From the NCBI GenBank assembly GCA_026391805.1, contig JAPLDJ010000012.1, positions 73,268-137,267 on the forward strand: a stretch of DNA of 64,000 nucleotides, in the 5' to 3' direction. The notes under the pieces were generated by a model. The model was given only the letters and a program-made list of their open reading frames with translations, was not told where the DNA came from and ran no database searches. Position numbers and translations under genes: made by a program. Position 1 is the stretch's first letter, and each line of letters starts with the position of its first letter. Of the stretch, positions 25,294 to 34,668 are shown piece after piece. This stretch comes from Bacteroidota bacterium (lineage in GTDB: Bacteria > Bacteroidota > Bacteroidia > Bacteroidales > FEN-979).

Positions 25294-27852
25294 ATGGAAG
25301 CAAAATTTTCTCAGAGAGTCAAAGATGTCCTGATCTTCAGCCGGGAGGAAGCTGTAAGGCTCGGGAATGATTACATCGGGCTGGAGCATCTCCTGCTCGG
25401 GATCATAAGGGAAGGAGAAGGACTCGCGATAAAAATCCTGAATACCCTTGGCGTCGATCTGAACGAGGTGCGCCGCAAGATCGAATCGGCTGTTGCAAGC
25501 AACAAAGAGAAGCCGGTGAACCCGGATAACCTGCCACTGATAAAGCAATCGGAACGTGCCCTGAAGATCACCTACCTGGAAGCAAAGTGGTTCAACAGTG
25601 AACTTATCGGTACTGAACATCTTCTTCTTGCCATATTAAAAGACGAGAACAACCTGGTTACCAAATTGCTGCAGGAAAATGACGTGACCTACAACATTGT
25701 AAAAAATGAAGTAAAGTCAATCCTTTCGAGTGAATCCGAAGATCTGCCGGCCCAGCCGCTGGACATCCTTCCAAAGGACGATGACGATGATGAACAGGAA
25801 GAAGGCGGAAAAAGCTTCGGCGCCCCAGCAAAAAAGGGCAGCGAATCCAAGTCCAAGACGCCGGTCCTGGATAATTTCGGAAGGGATATTACAAAAGCTG
25901 CCGAAGAAGGCCGCCTCGACCCGATCGTAGGCAGGCAGAAAGAACTTGAACGGATCGCGCAGATCCTGAGCCGCCGCAAGAAGAACAACCCGATCCTGAT
26001 CGGCGAACCCGGCGTGGGAAAATCAGCCATTGCTGAAGGGCTTGCCCTTCGTATCGTGCAGCGGAAAGTCTCACGGGCCCTGTTCAACAAGCGCCTTGTT
26101 TCGCTCGACCTGGCATCGCTGGTTGCAGGGACAAAATACCGGGGACAGTTTGAGGAACGGATGAAGGCGGTTCTGAACGAACTTGAAAAGAACCCGAACA
26201 TCATCCTTTTCATTGACGAGATCCATACCATCGTCGGCGCCGGAAATGCATCCGGTTCGCTCGACGCATCGAATATGTTCAAGCCGGCCCTTTCCCGCGG
26301 AGAGATCCAGTGCATCGGCGCCACCACCCTCGACGAGTACCGTCAGTACATTGAAAAGGACGGAGCGCTTGAACGGAGGTTCCAGAAGGTTCTCGTGGAT
26401 CCCACAACGGCAGAAGAAACTGTTGAGATCCTCAATAATATAAAGGAGAAATATGAAGACCACCATTTGGTGAGGTATACGGATGACGCCATAAAAGCCT
26501 GCGTCAGCCTTACGAACCGTTACATTTCCGACCGTTACCTTCCCGACAAGGCCATTGATGCGCTTGACGAATCCGGTGCAAGGGTCCACATCTCCAACAT
26601 CCATGTTCCTGCCGAGATCATCACCATCGAGAATGAGATCGAAGAGACACGGAAGAAGAAGATGCAGGCCATCACCAGCCAGAAATTTGAGGAGGCAGCA
26701 GATCTCCGTGATATGGAGCGCAAGCTGCAGGATTCACTGGACAAGGAAAAAAAGAGATGGGAAGAGCAGTCACAGATCAACCGGGAAACCGTGAGTGAGG
26801 ATAATGTGGCAGAGGTTGTTGCCATGATGACAGGCATCCCGGTTCAGCGGATTGCCAAGAATGAGAGCGACCGCCTGCTGACCATGGAAGACGAGCTTGC
26901 ACATTCCGTCATTGGACAGGAAGAAGCCATTAAAAAAGTTGTCCGTTCGATCCGCAGGAACCGTGCAGGACTGAAAGATCCGAACAAGCCGATCGGTTCC
27001 TTTATTTTTCTCGGACCGACAGGAGTCGGAAAGACCCACCTGGCCAAGGTCCTTGCAAGATATCTTTTTGATACAGAAGATGCACTGGTGAGGATCGACA
27101 TGAGCGAATACATGGAGAAATTCGCCGTTTCACGGCTGATCGGCGCTCCCCCGGGGTATGTGGGTTATGAAGAAGGCGGGCAGCTGACGGAAAAGATTCG
27201 CCGCCGCCCCTACTCTATCGTTCTCCTCGATGAGATCGAGAAGGCCCATCCCGACGTTTTCCACCTGTTGCTGCAGGTGCTGGATGATGGTTTGCTTACC
27301 GATAGTTTTGGCCGCAGGGTCGATTTCAAAAACACCATTGTGATCATGACCTCGAACATCGGTTCGAGGCAACTGAAGGACTTCGGACAGGGTGTCGGGT
27401 TTGCCACTGCAGCCAAGCAGGCAGCCAGTTCCGACCATGCACGCAGCGTCATCGAGAATGCGCTGAAAAAATCTTTTGCACCGGAATTTCTGAACAGGAT
27501 CGATGATGTAGTCATTTTTGAAGCGCTCGAGCGTGAGGATATCCACAAGATCATCGACATTGAGCTTTCGCATCTGTATGACCGTATCAAAGGGATGGGT
27601 TACCAGATCGTTGTGACTCCAAAGGCAAAAGATTACATCTGTGAGAAGGGCTGGGATGCACAGTTCGGTGCACGGCCGCTGAAACGGGCCATCCAGAAGT
27701 ACATCGAGGATGCCCTCGCAGAAGAGATCATCCGGACGAAGCTGACCCAGGACGATATCATCAATATTGATTTTGATGAAACGGCAGCTGAAATCAAAAT
27801 TTCGGTTGTGAAACCTGAACCTGCACCGAAGGAAGTTTCCAAGAGTAAATGA
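25294..27852 (+). CDS. clpC: AAA+ unfoldase ClpC
   Basis: This 852-residue class I Clp ATPase has two Clp-N repeats (1-145) and an Asp/Glu-rich linker (DDDDDEQEEGG near 165). AAA domain 1 has Walker A GEPGVGKSA around 237. A middle segment with a UVR-like motif (SQKFEEAADLRDMERKLQDSL near 467) identifies ClpC rather than ClpB. AAA domain 2 has Walker A GPTGVGKTH around 574, and a C-terminal D2-small domain follows. A GVGF loop near 705 is a likely ClpP-docking element. It unfolds substrates for ClpP, with ClpS (encoded at 4280) as a probable adaptor. A bidirectional terminator follows the gene. Confidence 0.95.
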   Translation: MEAKFSQRVKDVLIFSREEAVRLGNDYIGLEHLLLGIIREGEGLAIKILNTLGVDLNEVRRKIESAVASNKEKPVNPDNLPLIKQSERALKITYLEAKWFNSELIGTEHLLLAILKDENNLVTKLLQENDVTYNIVKNEVKSILSSESEDLPAQPLDILPKDDDDDEQEEGGKSFGAPAKKGSESKSKTPVLDNFGRDITKAAEEGRLDPIVGRQKELERIAQILSRRKKNNPILIGEPGVGKSAIAEGLALRIVQRKVSRALFNKRLVSLDLASLVAGTKYRGQFEERMKAVLNELEKNPNIILFIDEIHTIVGAGNASGSLDASNMFKPALSRGEIQCIGATTLDEYRQYIEKDGALERRFQKVLVDPTTAEETVEILNNIKEKYEDHHLVRYTDDAIKACVSLTNRYISDRYLPDKAIDALDESGARVHISNIHVPAEIITIENEIEETRKKKMQAITSQKFEEAADLRDMERKLQDSLDKEKKRWEEQSQINRETVSEDNVAEVVAMMTGIPVQRIAKNESDRLLTMEDELAHSVIGQEEAIKKVVRSIRRNRAGLKDPNKPIGSFIFLGPTGVGKTHLAKVLARYLFDTEDALVRIDMSEYMEKFAVSRLIGAPPGYVGYEEGGQLTEKIRRRPYSIVLLDEIEKAHPDVFHLLLQVLDDGLLTDSFGRRVDFKNTIVIMTSNIGSRQLKDFGQGVGFATAAKQAASSDHARSVIENALKKSFAPEFLNRIDDVVIFEALEREDIHKIIDIELSHLYDRIKGMGYQIVVTPKAKDYICEKGWDAQFGARPLKRAIQKYIEDALAEEIIRTKLTQDDIINIDFDETAAEIKISVVKPEPAPKEVSKSK

Positions 27853-27868
27853 CATTCTACCTTTATGT

Positions 27869-27901
27869 AAAAAAGCCATCCATTCGGGTGGCTTTTCTTT
27901 T
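27869..27901. terminator. Bidirectional terminator between clpC and the acyl-CoA dehydrogenase gene
   Basis: GCCATCC and GGGTGGC form a 7-bp stem with a short ATTC loop. It is flanked by AAAA upstream and TTTTCTTTT downstream, so both strands have a U-tract. The two flanking genes converge here. Confidence 0.8.
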
Positions 27902-27932
27902 GCGCTCAGGCCGCTTATGCGGTGATTGTAAT

Positions 27933-29711
27933 TTAAAATTTATAAGTATTATCCTCGATCAGCTTATTGGCGATCAGCCTTCTGGATTCCTTGATATTGA
28001 CGCCGTGGGTTGATGTCAGCAGATCGATCACTTTTTTAAGTTTGACAGCCAGTTCAGGGGTGGCAAAAGAGTTAACTGCATCCAATCCTGCTTTCCGGAT
28101 TTTATCAGCTGCATCGTAAATGTTGACATCGAGGATGGCTTTGTACATCGTGATATCAGGCTTCATTCCTTCCAGCTTCTGCACTCTCAGCGCAGTGGCT
28201 TCGGAGACATAGGTCTCCATCATCATGTCGGCCATGTTGTTCATGACTTCCTGCTCGCTGATCAGGCTCTTGCCAAAATGTGCTGAAGCTCCATGCATGA
28301 TCAGCAGGATGGCCTTTTTGAAATTCCGGATGTACCTGTATTTTTCATTGAAGTAGCCCTCCCCTTGTGTTTTGCCATCCGTAATGGTTTCCATATTCTC
28401 ATAGAGTTTTGCACCTTCTCCGAAGAGGTCGAAGTCGCCCTTCATGGCCCGTTTCATCGCGGTATCGACCACCAGCAGGCGGTTGATCTCGTTGGTCCCT
28501 TCAAAGATCCGGTTGATGCGTGAATCGCGGTAACTTCTATCAACAGACATCTCAGCTGAATAACCCATTCCGCCATGGATCTGAACGGCTTCATCAACGA
28601 CATAATCAAGAGCTTCGGACCCGTAAACTTTAAGAATGGCTGCTTCCACAGCATAGTGGCTGATTGCATCGATCGCTGCGCGGCCTTTGTCCTGACATTC
28701 CACTTTATATTTGACCATAAGATCATCAATATCCTTGCTGACCCTGTAAACAGCCGATTCGCTGGCAAAGGTGCGGATCACCTGTTCTGCCAGCTTATGC
28801 TTTATCGAACCAAAAGTAGAGATCAGAACGCCGAACTGTTTCCGTTCGTTAGCATATTTCACTGAATCGTTAATGGCTTTTTTGGAGGCCCCGATTACGT
28901 TTGCGCCAAGCTTGAGCCGGCCCATGTGAAGAATGCTGAGGGCGATCCTGAATCCTTCTCCCCTGGCGCCGATCAGGTTTTCGACAGGAACTTTCACGTC
29001 GTTATAAAAAATCTGGGCTGTTGATGATCCCTTGATGCCCATTTTGTGCTCATCCGGATTGATAACCACGCCAGGCATGGATGATTCCACAATGAAGGCG
29101 CTGAGCACGCGGTCTCTGTCGATCTTGGCAAATACAACCTGGGTATCGCAGAAACCTGCATTCGTGATCCACATTTTCTGTCCGTTCAGGATATAATGCT
29201 TCCCGTCTTCCGAAAGCTTTGCATTGGTCTTCCCTGAGTTTGCGTCGCTACCTGCACCCGGCTCGGTGAGGCAATAGGCACCCAGCAATTCACCGGAAGC
29301 CAGCTTCGTCACATATTTCTGACGCTGATCTTCATTCCCGTAATACATGATCGGGAGCGTTCCGATCCCGGTATGGGCCATGAATGCAACGGAAAAAGAA
29401 TAACCGGCACCGATCTTTTCGCCAACGAGCATCTGGGTCAGGAACGATTGTCCGAATCCGCCGTACTCTTCAGGAATGGCAATCCCCATCAATCCCAGTT
29501 CACCGGCTTTCTTCAGGATCTGCTTCATCAGCTCCCGGTCGCCGGTATCGGTTTGGTTGACATTCGGATAGACCTCGGCTTCAAGAAAATCGGTACATGT
29601 CTGGGCGATCATTAACTGTTCTTCGTTGAACTCTTCGGGGATGAAAACATCCTGGCAGGTCACTTCATCGACAAGGAATTCACCGCTTTTTAAGATCTTT
29701 CTGTTTTCCAT
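27933..29711 (-). CDS. Acyl-CoA dehydrogenase (FAD, ETF-linked)
   Basis: The 592-residue protein has the acyl-CoA dehydrogenase core (~25-430). CLTEPGAGSDANSGKT (substrate/FAD loop), IHGGMGYSAEMSVDRSYRDSRINRIFEGTNEINR (C-terminal core signature) and the catalytic Glu region YGSEALDYVVDEAVQ are all visible. An extra helical C-terminal domain (~440-592) occurs in VLCAD/ACAD9-like and many Bacteroidota members. It oxidises an acyl-CoA to the enoyl-CoA and passes electrons to ETF. It lies downstream of etfB-etfA and two Fe-S redox genes on the same strand, so the whole pathway to quinone appears in one operon. Chain-length preference is unknown. Confidence 0.93.
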   Translation of the reverse strand: MENRKILKSGEFLVDEVTCQDVFIPEEFNEEQLMIAQTCTDFLEAEVYPNVNQTDTGDRELMKQILKKAGELGLMGIAIPEEYGGFGQSFLTQMLVGEKIGAGYSFSVAFMAHTGIGTLPIMYYGNEDQRQKYVTKLASGELLGAYCLTEPGAGSDANSGKTNAKLSEDGKHYILNGQKMWITNAGFCDTQVVFAKIDRDRVLSAFIVESSMPGVVINPDEHKMGIKGSSTAQIFYNDVKVPVENLIGARGEGFRIALSILHMGRLKLGANVIGASKKAINDSVKYANERKQFGVLISTFGSIKHKLAEQVIRTFASESAVYRVSKDIDDLMVKYKVECQDKGRAAIDAISHYAVEAAILKVYGSEALDYVVDEAVQIHGGMGYSAEMSVDRSYRDSRINRIFEGTNEINRLLVVDTAMKRAMKGDFDLFGEGAKLYENMETITDGKTQGEGYFNEKYRYIRNFKKAILLIMHGASAHFGKSLISEQEVMNNMADMMMETYVSEATALRVQKLEGMKPDITMYKAILDVNIYDAADKIRKAGLDAVNSFATPELAVKLKKVIDLLTSTHGVNIKESRRLIANKLIEDNTYKF

Positions 29712-29780
29712 TGATTCAATTTTGGTTAGGTTTCTGGTTTAGATTGATGTTGTTTTTATAATAAAGGTTGAATTTTTTTT

Positions 29781-30590
29781 TCACAGGTTAAGCGACCGGG
29801 CAATCATTTCAGCGATATCGAGGTTTCTGACTTCATCTTCCTTATTCTTGTATTTTATTCCGTCCGTAAGCATGTTCATGCAGAAGGGACAGGCCGTGGC
29901 AATCACGTCAGCCCTGGTTTCAAGGGCGTCTTCCGTACGTTCCATGTATATTTCCTTGTTCCCTTTCTCGGCTTCCTTAAACATCTGTCCGCCCCCGCCG
30001 CCGCAGCACAAAGCAAAGCTTCTGTTCCTGTCCATTTCAACGAGATGGCCTGTCATATTTTTCAGGAGTGACCTTGGCGTGTCGTAGATCCCGTTTCCCC
30101 TTCCGAGGTAACAGGGATCATGGTACGTAACCCTGCAATTTCCGTAAACCGAAGGATCGATCTTCAGTTTTCCGTTCCGGATGAACTGATCGAGGAATTC
30201 AGTATAGTTTATCACTTCATAGCTGCCGCCGAGATCGGGGTATTCATTCTTCAGTATGTTGAAGCAATGCGGGCAGATGGTCAATATCTTCTTCACCCCG
30301 TATTTATTAAAGAGCTCGATGTTCCGCAAGGCCTGCATCTGGTAAAGCATCTCATTCCCCGCCCTGCGCGCAGGATCGCCGGTACAGGATTCTTCCTTCC
30401 CCAAAACAGCATAGCTCACATCCAGGTGGGTCAGGATCTTAACAAACGCACGCACAACCTTTTTATAACGGTCGTCATAGGCGCCAGCGCATCCGACCCA
30501 GAACAGGTACTCCGGTTTTTCGCCCCGGGCGAAAAGATCGGACATCACGGGCACTTCTATTTTACGGGTCTCCATTATTATCTGTGTCAA
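29781..30590 (-). CDS. HdrB-like (Fe-S)-binding protein, CCG domains
   Basis: The 269-residue protein has two cysteine-rich CCG-type regions: CAGAYDD...CTGDPARR...CPHC in the first half, and YHDPCYLGRGN, FALCCGGGGGQ and TACPFC in the second. This matches HdrB/GlpC-type subunits that bind noncubane or [4Fe-4S] clusters and handle thiols or quinones. It starts 5 bp after the stop of the membrane HdrC/NarI-like gene (an ATG at 30575 is an alternative start). The two together equal the domain content of fused ETF:menaquinone oxidoreductases (DUF224/EMO proteins). I infer that role here from the etfAB and acyl-CoA dehydrogenase context. Confidence 0.88.
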   Translation of the reverse strand: MTQIIMETRKIEVPVMSDLFARGEKPEYLFWVGCAGAYDDRYKKVVRAFVKILTHLDVSYAVLGKEESCTGDPARRAGNEMLYQMQALRNIELFNKYGVKKILTICPHCFNILKNEYPDLGGSYEVINYTEFLDQFIRNGKLKIDPSVYGNCRVTYHDPCYLGRGNGIYDTPRSLLKNMTGHLVEMDRNRSFALCCGGGGGQMFKEAEKGNKEIYMERTEDALETRADVIATACPFCMNMLTDGIKYKNKEDEVRNLDIAEMIARSLNL

Positions 30591-30595
30591 CTCAG

Positions 30596-31927
30596 TCAGT
30601 TCAGGTTCACCCTGATCTCAAGATCCTTGGCCCACTGGAGGCGGTCTTCCGGGGAGTACTGCCATGGGGCGCCGTTGTTCTCTATGTTGTTAAAGGTTGC
30701 TTTCAGCAGTCCCGGAGCCGATCCTTCTTCCATAACCAGGTACCGGCGCATGTCGATGATCAGCACAGGGTGATTGATGCTGATGGGACATTCGCGTGCA
30801 CAGGCATTGCAGGTCGTGCACGCCCAGAGTTCTTCTTCACTGATATAATCCCTGACCAGCGACTTGTCATCAGACCAGGAACTGCCATTCTTCACCAGTC
30901 CCGGACCTTTTTCTTTCATGCGTGCCCGGGCATCCATCATGATCTTCCTCGGGGAAAGTTTTTTTCCGGTCAGGCTGGCCGGACAAACTGCTGTGCATCG
31001 GCCGCATTCGGTACAGGAAAGGGAATCCAGATAATTTTTCCAGGAAATATCCTCGGCATCCTTCACCCCAAACCTTTCCATGGGCGCATCCGCTGCCGGC
31101 GCTGCAAATACAGTATCAGGGTTCATCATCAGCTTCACCTCCCTGGTTACCTGGTCCATGTTCGGAAGCTTACCCAGCGGATCTAGCCGCGAGAGGAAAA
31201 CATTCGGAACCGACATGATGACATGGAAATGTTTTGAATACGGGAGAATGTTTATAAATGCAAAGATCATCAGGATGTGTGACCACCAGAAGAATTCGTA
31301 CCAGAATGACGGAGCGGAAGATGATGAAACGGGGAAAAATCCTGCCAGGAAACGGCTTACCGGGTAAACACCCGCAAGGCTTTCATGATTTATGACTTTA
31401 ATATTATAATACGCAATATTCATTCCCTGAAGGGAGATCATGAGGTAAAGGATCAGGAGCAGGGCGATCTTTGCATCCATATGGGAAACGGCTTTCATCT
31501 CAATCCCTTCAAACCTTCTGACATGCATGAAGAGCCTGCGGGAAAGGAATACAATGATTGCTAATCCGACGATGAGGGCGAAAATATCTCCTGAGGCGAT
31601 GACAACATCATAGAAACCTCCCAGAACCTGAAGGAAGTGGTCTGTTCCGAAGAGGCCATCGATGATCATTTCGATGAATCCGAAGAGAATGACGCAAAAA
31701 CCCCAGAAAACAAGGGCATGCAGCGGACCCATCAGCGGCTTGCGCATGATCCGGGTCTGCCCGAAGGCAATATTCATCATGACGCCAAACCGTTTTCCTA
31801 TATTCCTGACCGGAAATGCAGGTTTCGTAAGAAGGAAAAAGCGGATGAGACGGTTCAGTGTATATGCAAAGATTCCCAGTGTGACGATTACGGTAAGAGC
31901 AAAGATGTATTGTTTGATCATGTTCAA
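30596..31927 (-). CDS. Membrane NarI/HdrC-like Fe-S oxidoreductase subunit
   Basis: The 443-residue protein has five to six transmembrane helices in its first ~240 residues (NarI-like, with candidate heme or quinone-site histidines in GPLHALVF, FMHVRRFEG, SHMDAKI and WWSHILM). A soluble C-terminal region holds two [4Fe-4S] motifs, CTECGRCTAVCP around 325 and CTTCNACARECP around 390. It probably accepts electrons from ETF via the CCG subunit encoded next and reduces menaquinone. An ATG at 31921 is an alternative start. Confidence 0.88.
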   Translation of the reverse strand: MNMIKQYIFALTVIVTLGIFAYTLNRLIRFFLLTKPAFPVRNIGKRFGVMMNIAFGQTRIMRKPLMGPLHALVFWGFCVILFGFIEMIIDGLFGTDHFLQVLGGFYDVVIASGDIFALIVGLAIIVFLSRRLFMHVRRFEGIEMKAVSHMDAKIALLLILYLMISLQGMNIAYYNIKVINHESLAGVYPVSRFLAGFFPVSSSSAPSFWYEFFWWSHILMIFAFINILPYSKHFHVIMSVPNVFLSRLDPLGKLPNMDQVTREVKLMMNPDTVFAAPAADAPMERFGVKDAEDISWKNYLDSLSCTECGRCTAVCPASLTGKKLSPRKIMMDARARMKEKGPGLVKNGSSWSDDKSLVRDYISEEELWACTTCNACARECPISINHPVLIIDMRRYLVMEEGSAPGLLKATFNNIENNGAPWQYSPEDRLQWAKDLEIRVNLN

Positions 31928-31983
31928 TCAGGTTGACCCGGGAACGTCTTAAAGTAAAATCACAGTAGTTACGAAAATCAGTA

Positions 31984-32955
31984 TTACTTTCCTTTAGCCT
32001 CTTTTACCGCTTCAATCAGTTTGGGAAGAACTTTTGCGGCATCGCCGATGATCCCGTACTGGGCAGCCTCGAAGATCGGAGCATCCTTATCGGTATTGAT
32101 GGCGACAATGTATTTGGAAGAGCTGACACCTGCAAGGTGCTGTGTGGCGCCGGAGATCCCGATGGCAAAATAGAGGTCGGGAGCAATGATCTTTCCGGTT
32201 TGCCCGGTATGTTCTTCGTGTGGACGCCAGCCTTCGTCGGAAACAGGCCTTGAGCATGCGGTTGCGGCACCAAGCAGCTCTGCAAGCTCGACCAGCGGGC
32301 CCCAGTTTTCGGCTGATTTCATACCCCTTCCGCCGGAAACGACTATTTCTGCATCGGTCAGGAGGATCTTGCCTGTTTGTTTCTGGACATCCGTAACTTT
32401 TGTCTTCAGGCTTCCCGGATCGACCGTAACCGATGCAGGGATGATCTCCGGAGTAACCGGTTTCTCGATCAGCTCAAAAGAATTCTGAGAGAGGGTAAGT
32501 ATCTTATTCTCAGAAAGGATCTTCACATCAGCAAAAGCATTTCCTGAAAATACTTTTTTATAAACGACAAAGGGATCAATGCTTTTTGGCAGTCCGCTGA
32601 CGCCTGCACCCAAACCTGCTTTCAGCCGGACTGAGAGGCGCGGGGCCAGGGCTTTCCCTGTATTATTATTTGAAAGAACGATCACCGAGGCATTTTCCTG
32701 TCCGGCAATATCCGAAATTGCATTTACATAGGCCTGGTTATCCAGCATGCTGAATTCCTCTCCGGTCACGGTAACGATAAGTGCTGCACCGTATTTCCCG
32801 AGCTTCTGCAATTCTTCTAAAGCAACATTCCCGACCGATACGGCGACAACCGAAGTATTCAGCATTTCAGCCAGTTTTGATCCATAGGATACCAGCTCAA
32901 AGGTGAGTTTCTTGAATTTCCCGTCCCAATTTTCTGTAAAGACTAAGACTGACAT
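31984..32955 (-). CDS. etfA: Electron transfer flavoprotein alpha subunit
   Basis: The 323-residue ETF alpha has an N-terminal alpha/beta domain and a C-terminal FAD-binding domain. The FAD domain signature is seen in VSGGRGMKSAENWGPL, HTGQTGKIIAPDLYFAIG, ISGATQHLAG and INTDKDAPIF. With EtfB it carries electrons from acyl-CoA dehydrogenases to a quinone reductase. It starts 29 bp after etfB and precedes the membrane Fe-S gene. No N-terminal ferredoxin domain is present, as expected for the non-fused type. Confidence 0.95.
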   Translation of the reverse strand: MSVLVFTENWDGKFKKLTFELVSYGSKLAEMLNTSVVAVSVGNVALEELQKLGKYGAALIVTVTGEEFSMLDNQAYVNAISDIAGQENASVIVLSNNNTGKALAPRLSVRLKAGLGAGVSGLPKSIDPFVVYKKVFSGNAFADVKILSENKILTLSQNSFELIEKPVTPEIIPASVTVDPGSLKTKVTDVQKQTGKILLTDAEIVVSGGRGMKSAENWGPLVELAELLGAATACSRPVSDEGWRPHEEHTGQTGKIIAPDLYFAIGISGATQHLAGVSSSKYIVAINTDKDAPIFEAAQYGIIGDAAKVLPKLIEAVKEAKGK

Positions 32956-32984
32956 ATGTTGTATTTTTTGATTCGTGAATAGGA

Positions 32985-33734
32985 TCAGATGAGTTTTGCT
33001 TCGTTCTGGAGGAGTTCCACCAGTTGCTTCGGCTGTTCGGGATCGATGAATTTGCAGGCTGCATGCGGTTTGGGCATCTCAAACATCACCACCTCGGTCA
33101 TGGCTGCGATGGCAGCAGGTTCAACAAGCTTGATTGGTTTTGTCCGCGCCATCATGATCCCGCGCATAGCAGCAATCCTTGGTTCTTTCGCAATACCTTT
33201 CTGAACAACGGCAACAAACGGAACAGGAACCGTCAGAACTTCCTTCCCGCCATCGATCTCCCGATTGATGACCACAGCACCATTTTCGATTTTAATGGAT
33301 GAAACGGCAGAAACGGATGGTATTCCAAGAAATTCAGCCAGCATCCCTCCTACCGTCGACCCGTTAAAGTCGCTGGATTCGATGCCGCAAAGAATGATAT
33401 CGTAAGGATTGGCCTTGATCACTTCCGCCAGCTGGGCAGCAACAAAATAGGCATCCGCCGGATCAGCATTCACCCGGATCGCATCATCGGCTCCGATGGC
33501 CAGTGCTTTCCGGATTGTAGGATCAGACCCGCACAGACCCACATGGGCAACCGTCACCTGTGTGATGCCGCTTGCAGGATCATCTTTAAGTTCCAGGGCA
33601 CGGGTCAGAGAAAGTTCATCCCATGGATTGATGACCCACTGGATCCCGGCCGTGTCCAGCTTTGTAAAATTGTCGGCAAATTTGACCTTGGTCGTCGTGT
33701 CGGGCACATTGCTTATACAAACCAGAATTTTCAT
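32985..33734 (-). CDS. etfB: Electron transfer flavoprotein beta subunit
   Basis: The 249-residue ETF beta starts MKILVCISNVPDTTTKVKF and has the AMP/FAD-binding alpha/beta fold (VTVAHVGLCGSDPTIRKALA, CGIESSDFNGSTVGGMLAEFLG). It is the first gene of an apparent five-gene operon, with a consensus promoter just upstream that overlaps the 3' end of fabI. Confidence 0.95.
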   Translation of the reverse strand: MKILVCISNVPDTTTKVKFADNFTKLDTAGIQWVINPWDELSLTRALELKDDPASGITQVTVAHVGLCGSDPTIRKALAIGADDAIRVNADPADAYFVAAQLAEVIKANPYDIILCGIESSDFNGSTVGGMLAEFLGIPSVSAVSSIKIENGAVVINREIDGGKEVLTVPVPFVAVVQKGIAKEPRIAAMRGIMMARTKPIKLVEPAAIAAMTEVVMFEMPKPHAACKFIDPEQPKQLVELLQNEAKLI

Positions 33735-33783
33735 TCAGTAATCTATTTAGGTAAATAAAATAATATGCTTCGCTTCAGGCGTG

Positions 33784-33815
33784 CAAAGATAAAAGAATTT
33801 GACTTGAAATCTCAA
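33784..33815 (-). promoter_or_regulatory. Promoter of the etf operon
   Basis: On the minus strand TTG (33815-33813), a 21-bp spacer and TATCTTTG (33791-33784) match the consensus. The predicted leader is ~45 nt. It separates the etf operon from fabI upstream. Confidence 0.65.
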
Positions 33816-33816
33816 C

Positions 33817-34647
33817 TCAAGATTGCTCATCCAGCGATTTGTTGTACTGCGTCATGGCCCTGAGACTCATGGCCATGCTGGAGAAGCCGCCATCGTGATA
33901 AATGTTCTGCATCGTGACTTTCCGGCTCAGGTCAGAGAAAAGTACGATGCTGAAATCGGCACATTCTTCTGCAGTAGCGTTTCCGAGTGGCGACATCCGG
34001 TCGGTGAAATCCACCAGGCCGTCCATGCCTTTAATGGCGCTTCCTGCTGTGGTTCGTGTCGGTGATTGTGAGATCGTATTGATCCTGATGTGCTTGTCAC
34101 GTCCATAAATATAGCCGAAACTGCGGGCAATGGATTCAAGCAGGGCTTTGGCATCGGCCATGTCGTTGTATCCTACCAGCGTACGTTGGGCAGCAATGTA
34201 GGAAAGGGCCAGGACCGAACCCCAATCATTGATGGCATCCAGTTTCCTGGCAACCTGCAGCATCTTATGAAAAGATAAGGCAGAGACATCAATGGTCTTC
34301 AGGAAAAAATCATAGTCAAGATCGTCGTAATCACGGCCTTTCCTGACGTTCATCGACATGCCGATCGAATGGAGCACAAAATCGATCTTTCCACCGAAGA
34401 GTTCCATGGTACGAGTGAATACCTTTTCAAGGTCGCTGACATTTGTGGCATCCGCCGGGATCACCTCGGCATTGCATTTTTCAGAAAGGAGCTGGATTTC
34501 ACCGAATCTGAGGGCCACCGGGGTATTCGACAAGGTAAAAACGGCCCCTTCATCATGCGCCTTTTCAGCGATCTTCCATGCAATGGATTTACTGTCGAGT
34601 GCCCCGAAAATGATTCCTTTTTTCCCGTTTAATAAATTGTATGACAT
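33817..34647 (-). CDS. fabI: Enoyl-[acyl-carrier-protein] reductase
   Basis: This 276-residue SDR-type FabI has an N-terminal cofactor region (KGIIFGALDSKSIAWKIAE) and the catalytic Tyr-x6-Lys in GYNDMADAKALLES. The motif SPTRTTAGSAIKG corresponds to the substrate-binding loop. It performs the last reduction of fatty acid elongation with NAD(P)H and is the target of triclosan-type inhibitors. It starts 21 bp after recN and is probably the tail of the bamD-recN transcription unit. Confidence 0.95.
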   Translation of the reverse strand: MSYNLLNGKKGIIFGALDSKSIAWKIAEKAHDEGAVFTLSNTPVALRFGEIQLLSEKCNAEVIPADATNVSDLEKVFTRTMELFGGKIDFVLHSIGMSMNVRKGRDYDDLDYDFFLKTIDVSALSFHKMLQVARKLDAINDWGSVLALSYIAAQRTLVGYNDMADAKALLESIARSFGYIYGRDKHIRINTISQSPTRTTAGSAIKGMDGLVDFTDRMSPLGNATAEECADFSIVLFSDLSRKVTMQNIYHDGGFSSMAMSLRAMTQYNKSLDEQS

Positions 34648-34668
34648 TGTTTTCTGTTTTAATTGAAC

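Noticed and set aside
30590-30598. Frameshift splitting one fused ETF:quinone oxidoreductase gene
   Set aside because: The two proteins have normal ends, a stop, a short gap and their own start. A two-gene form is plausible, so I treat them as separate genes.
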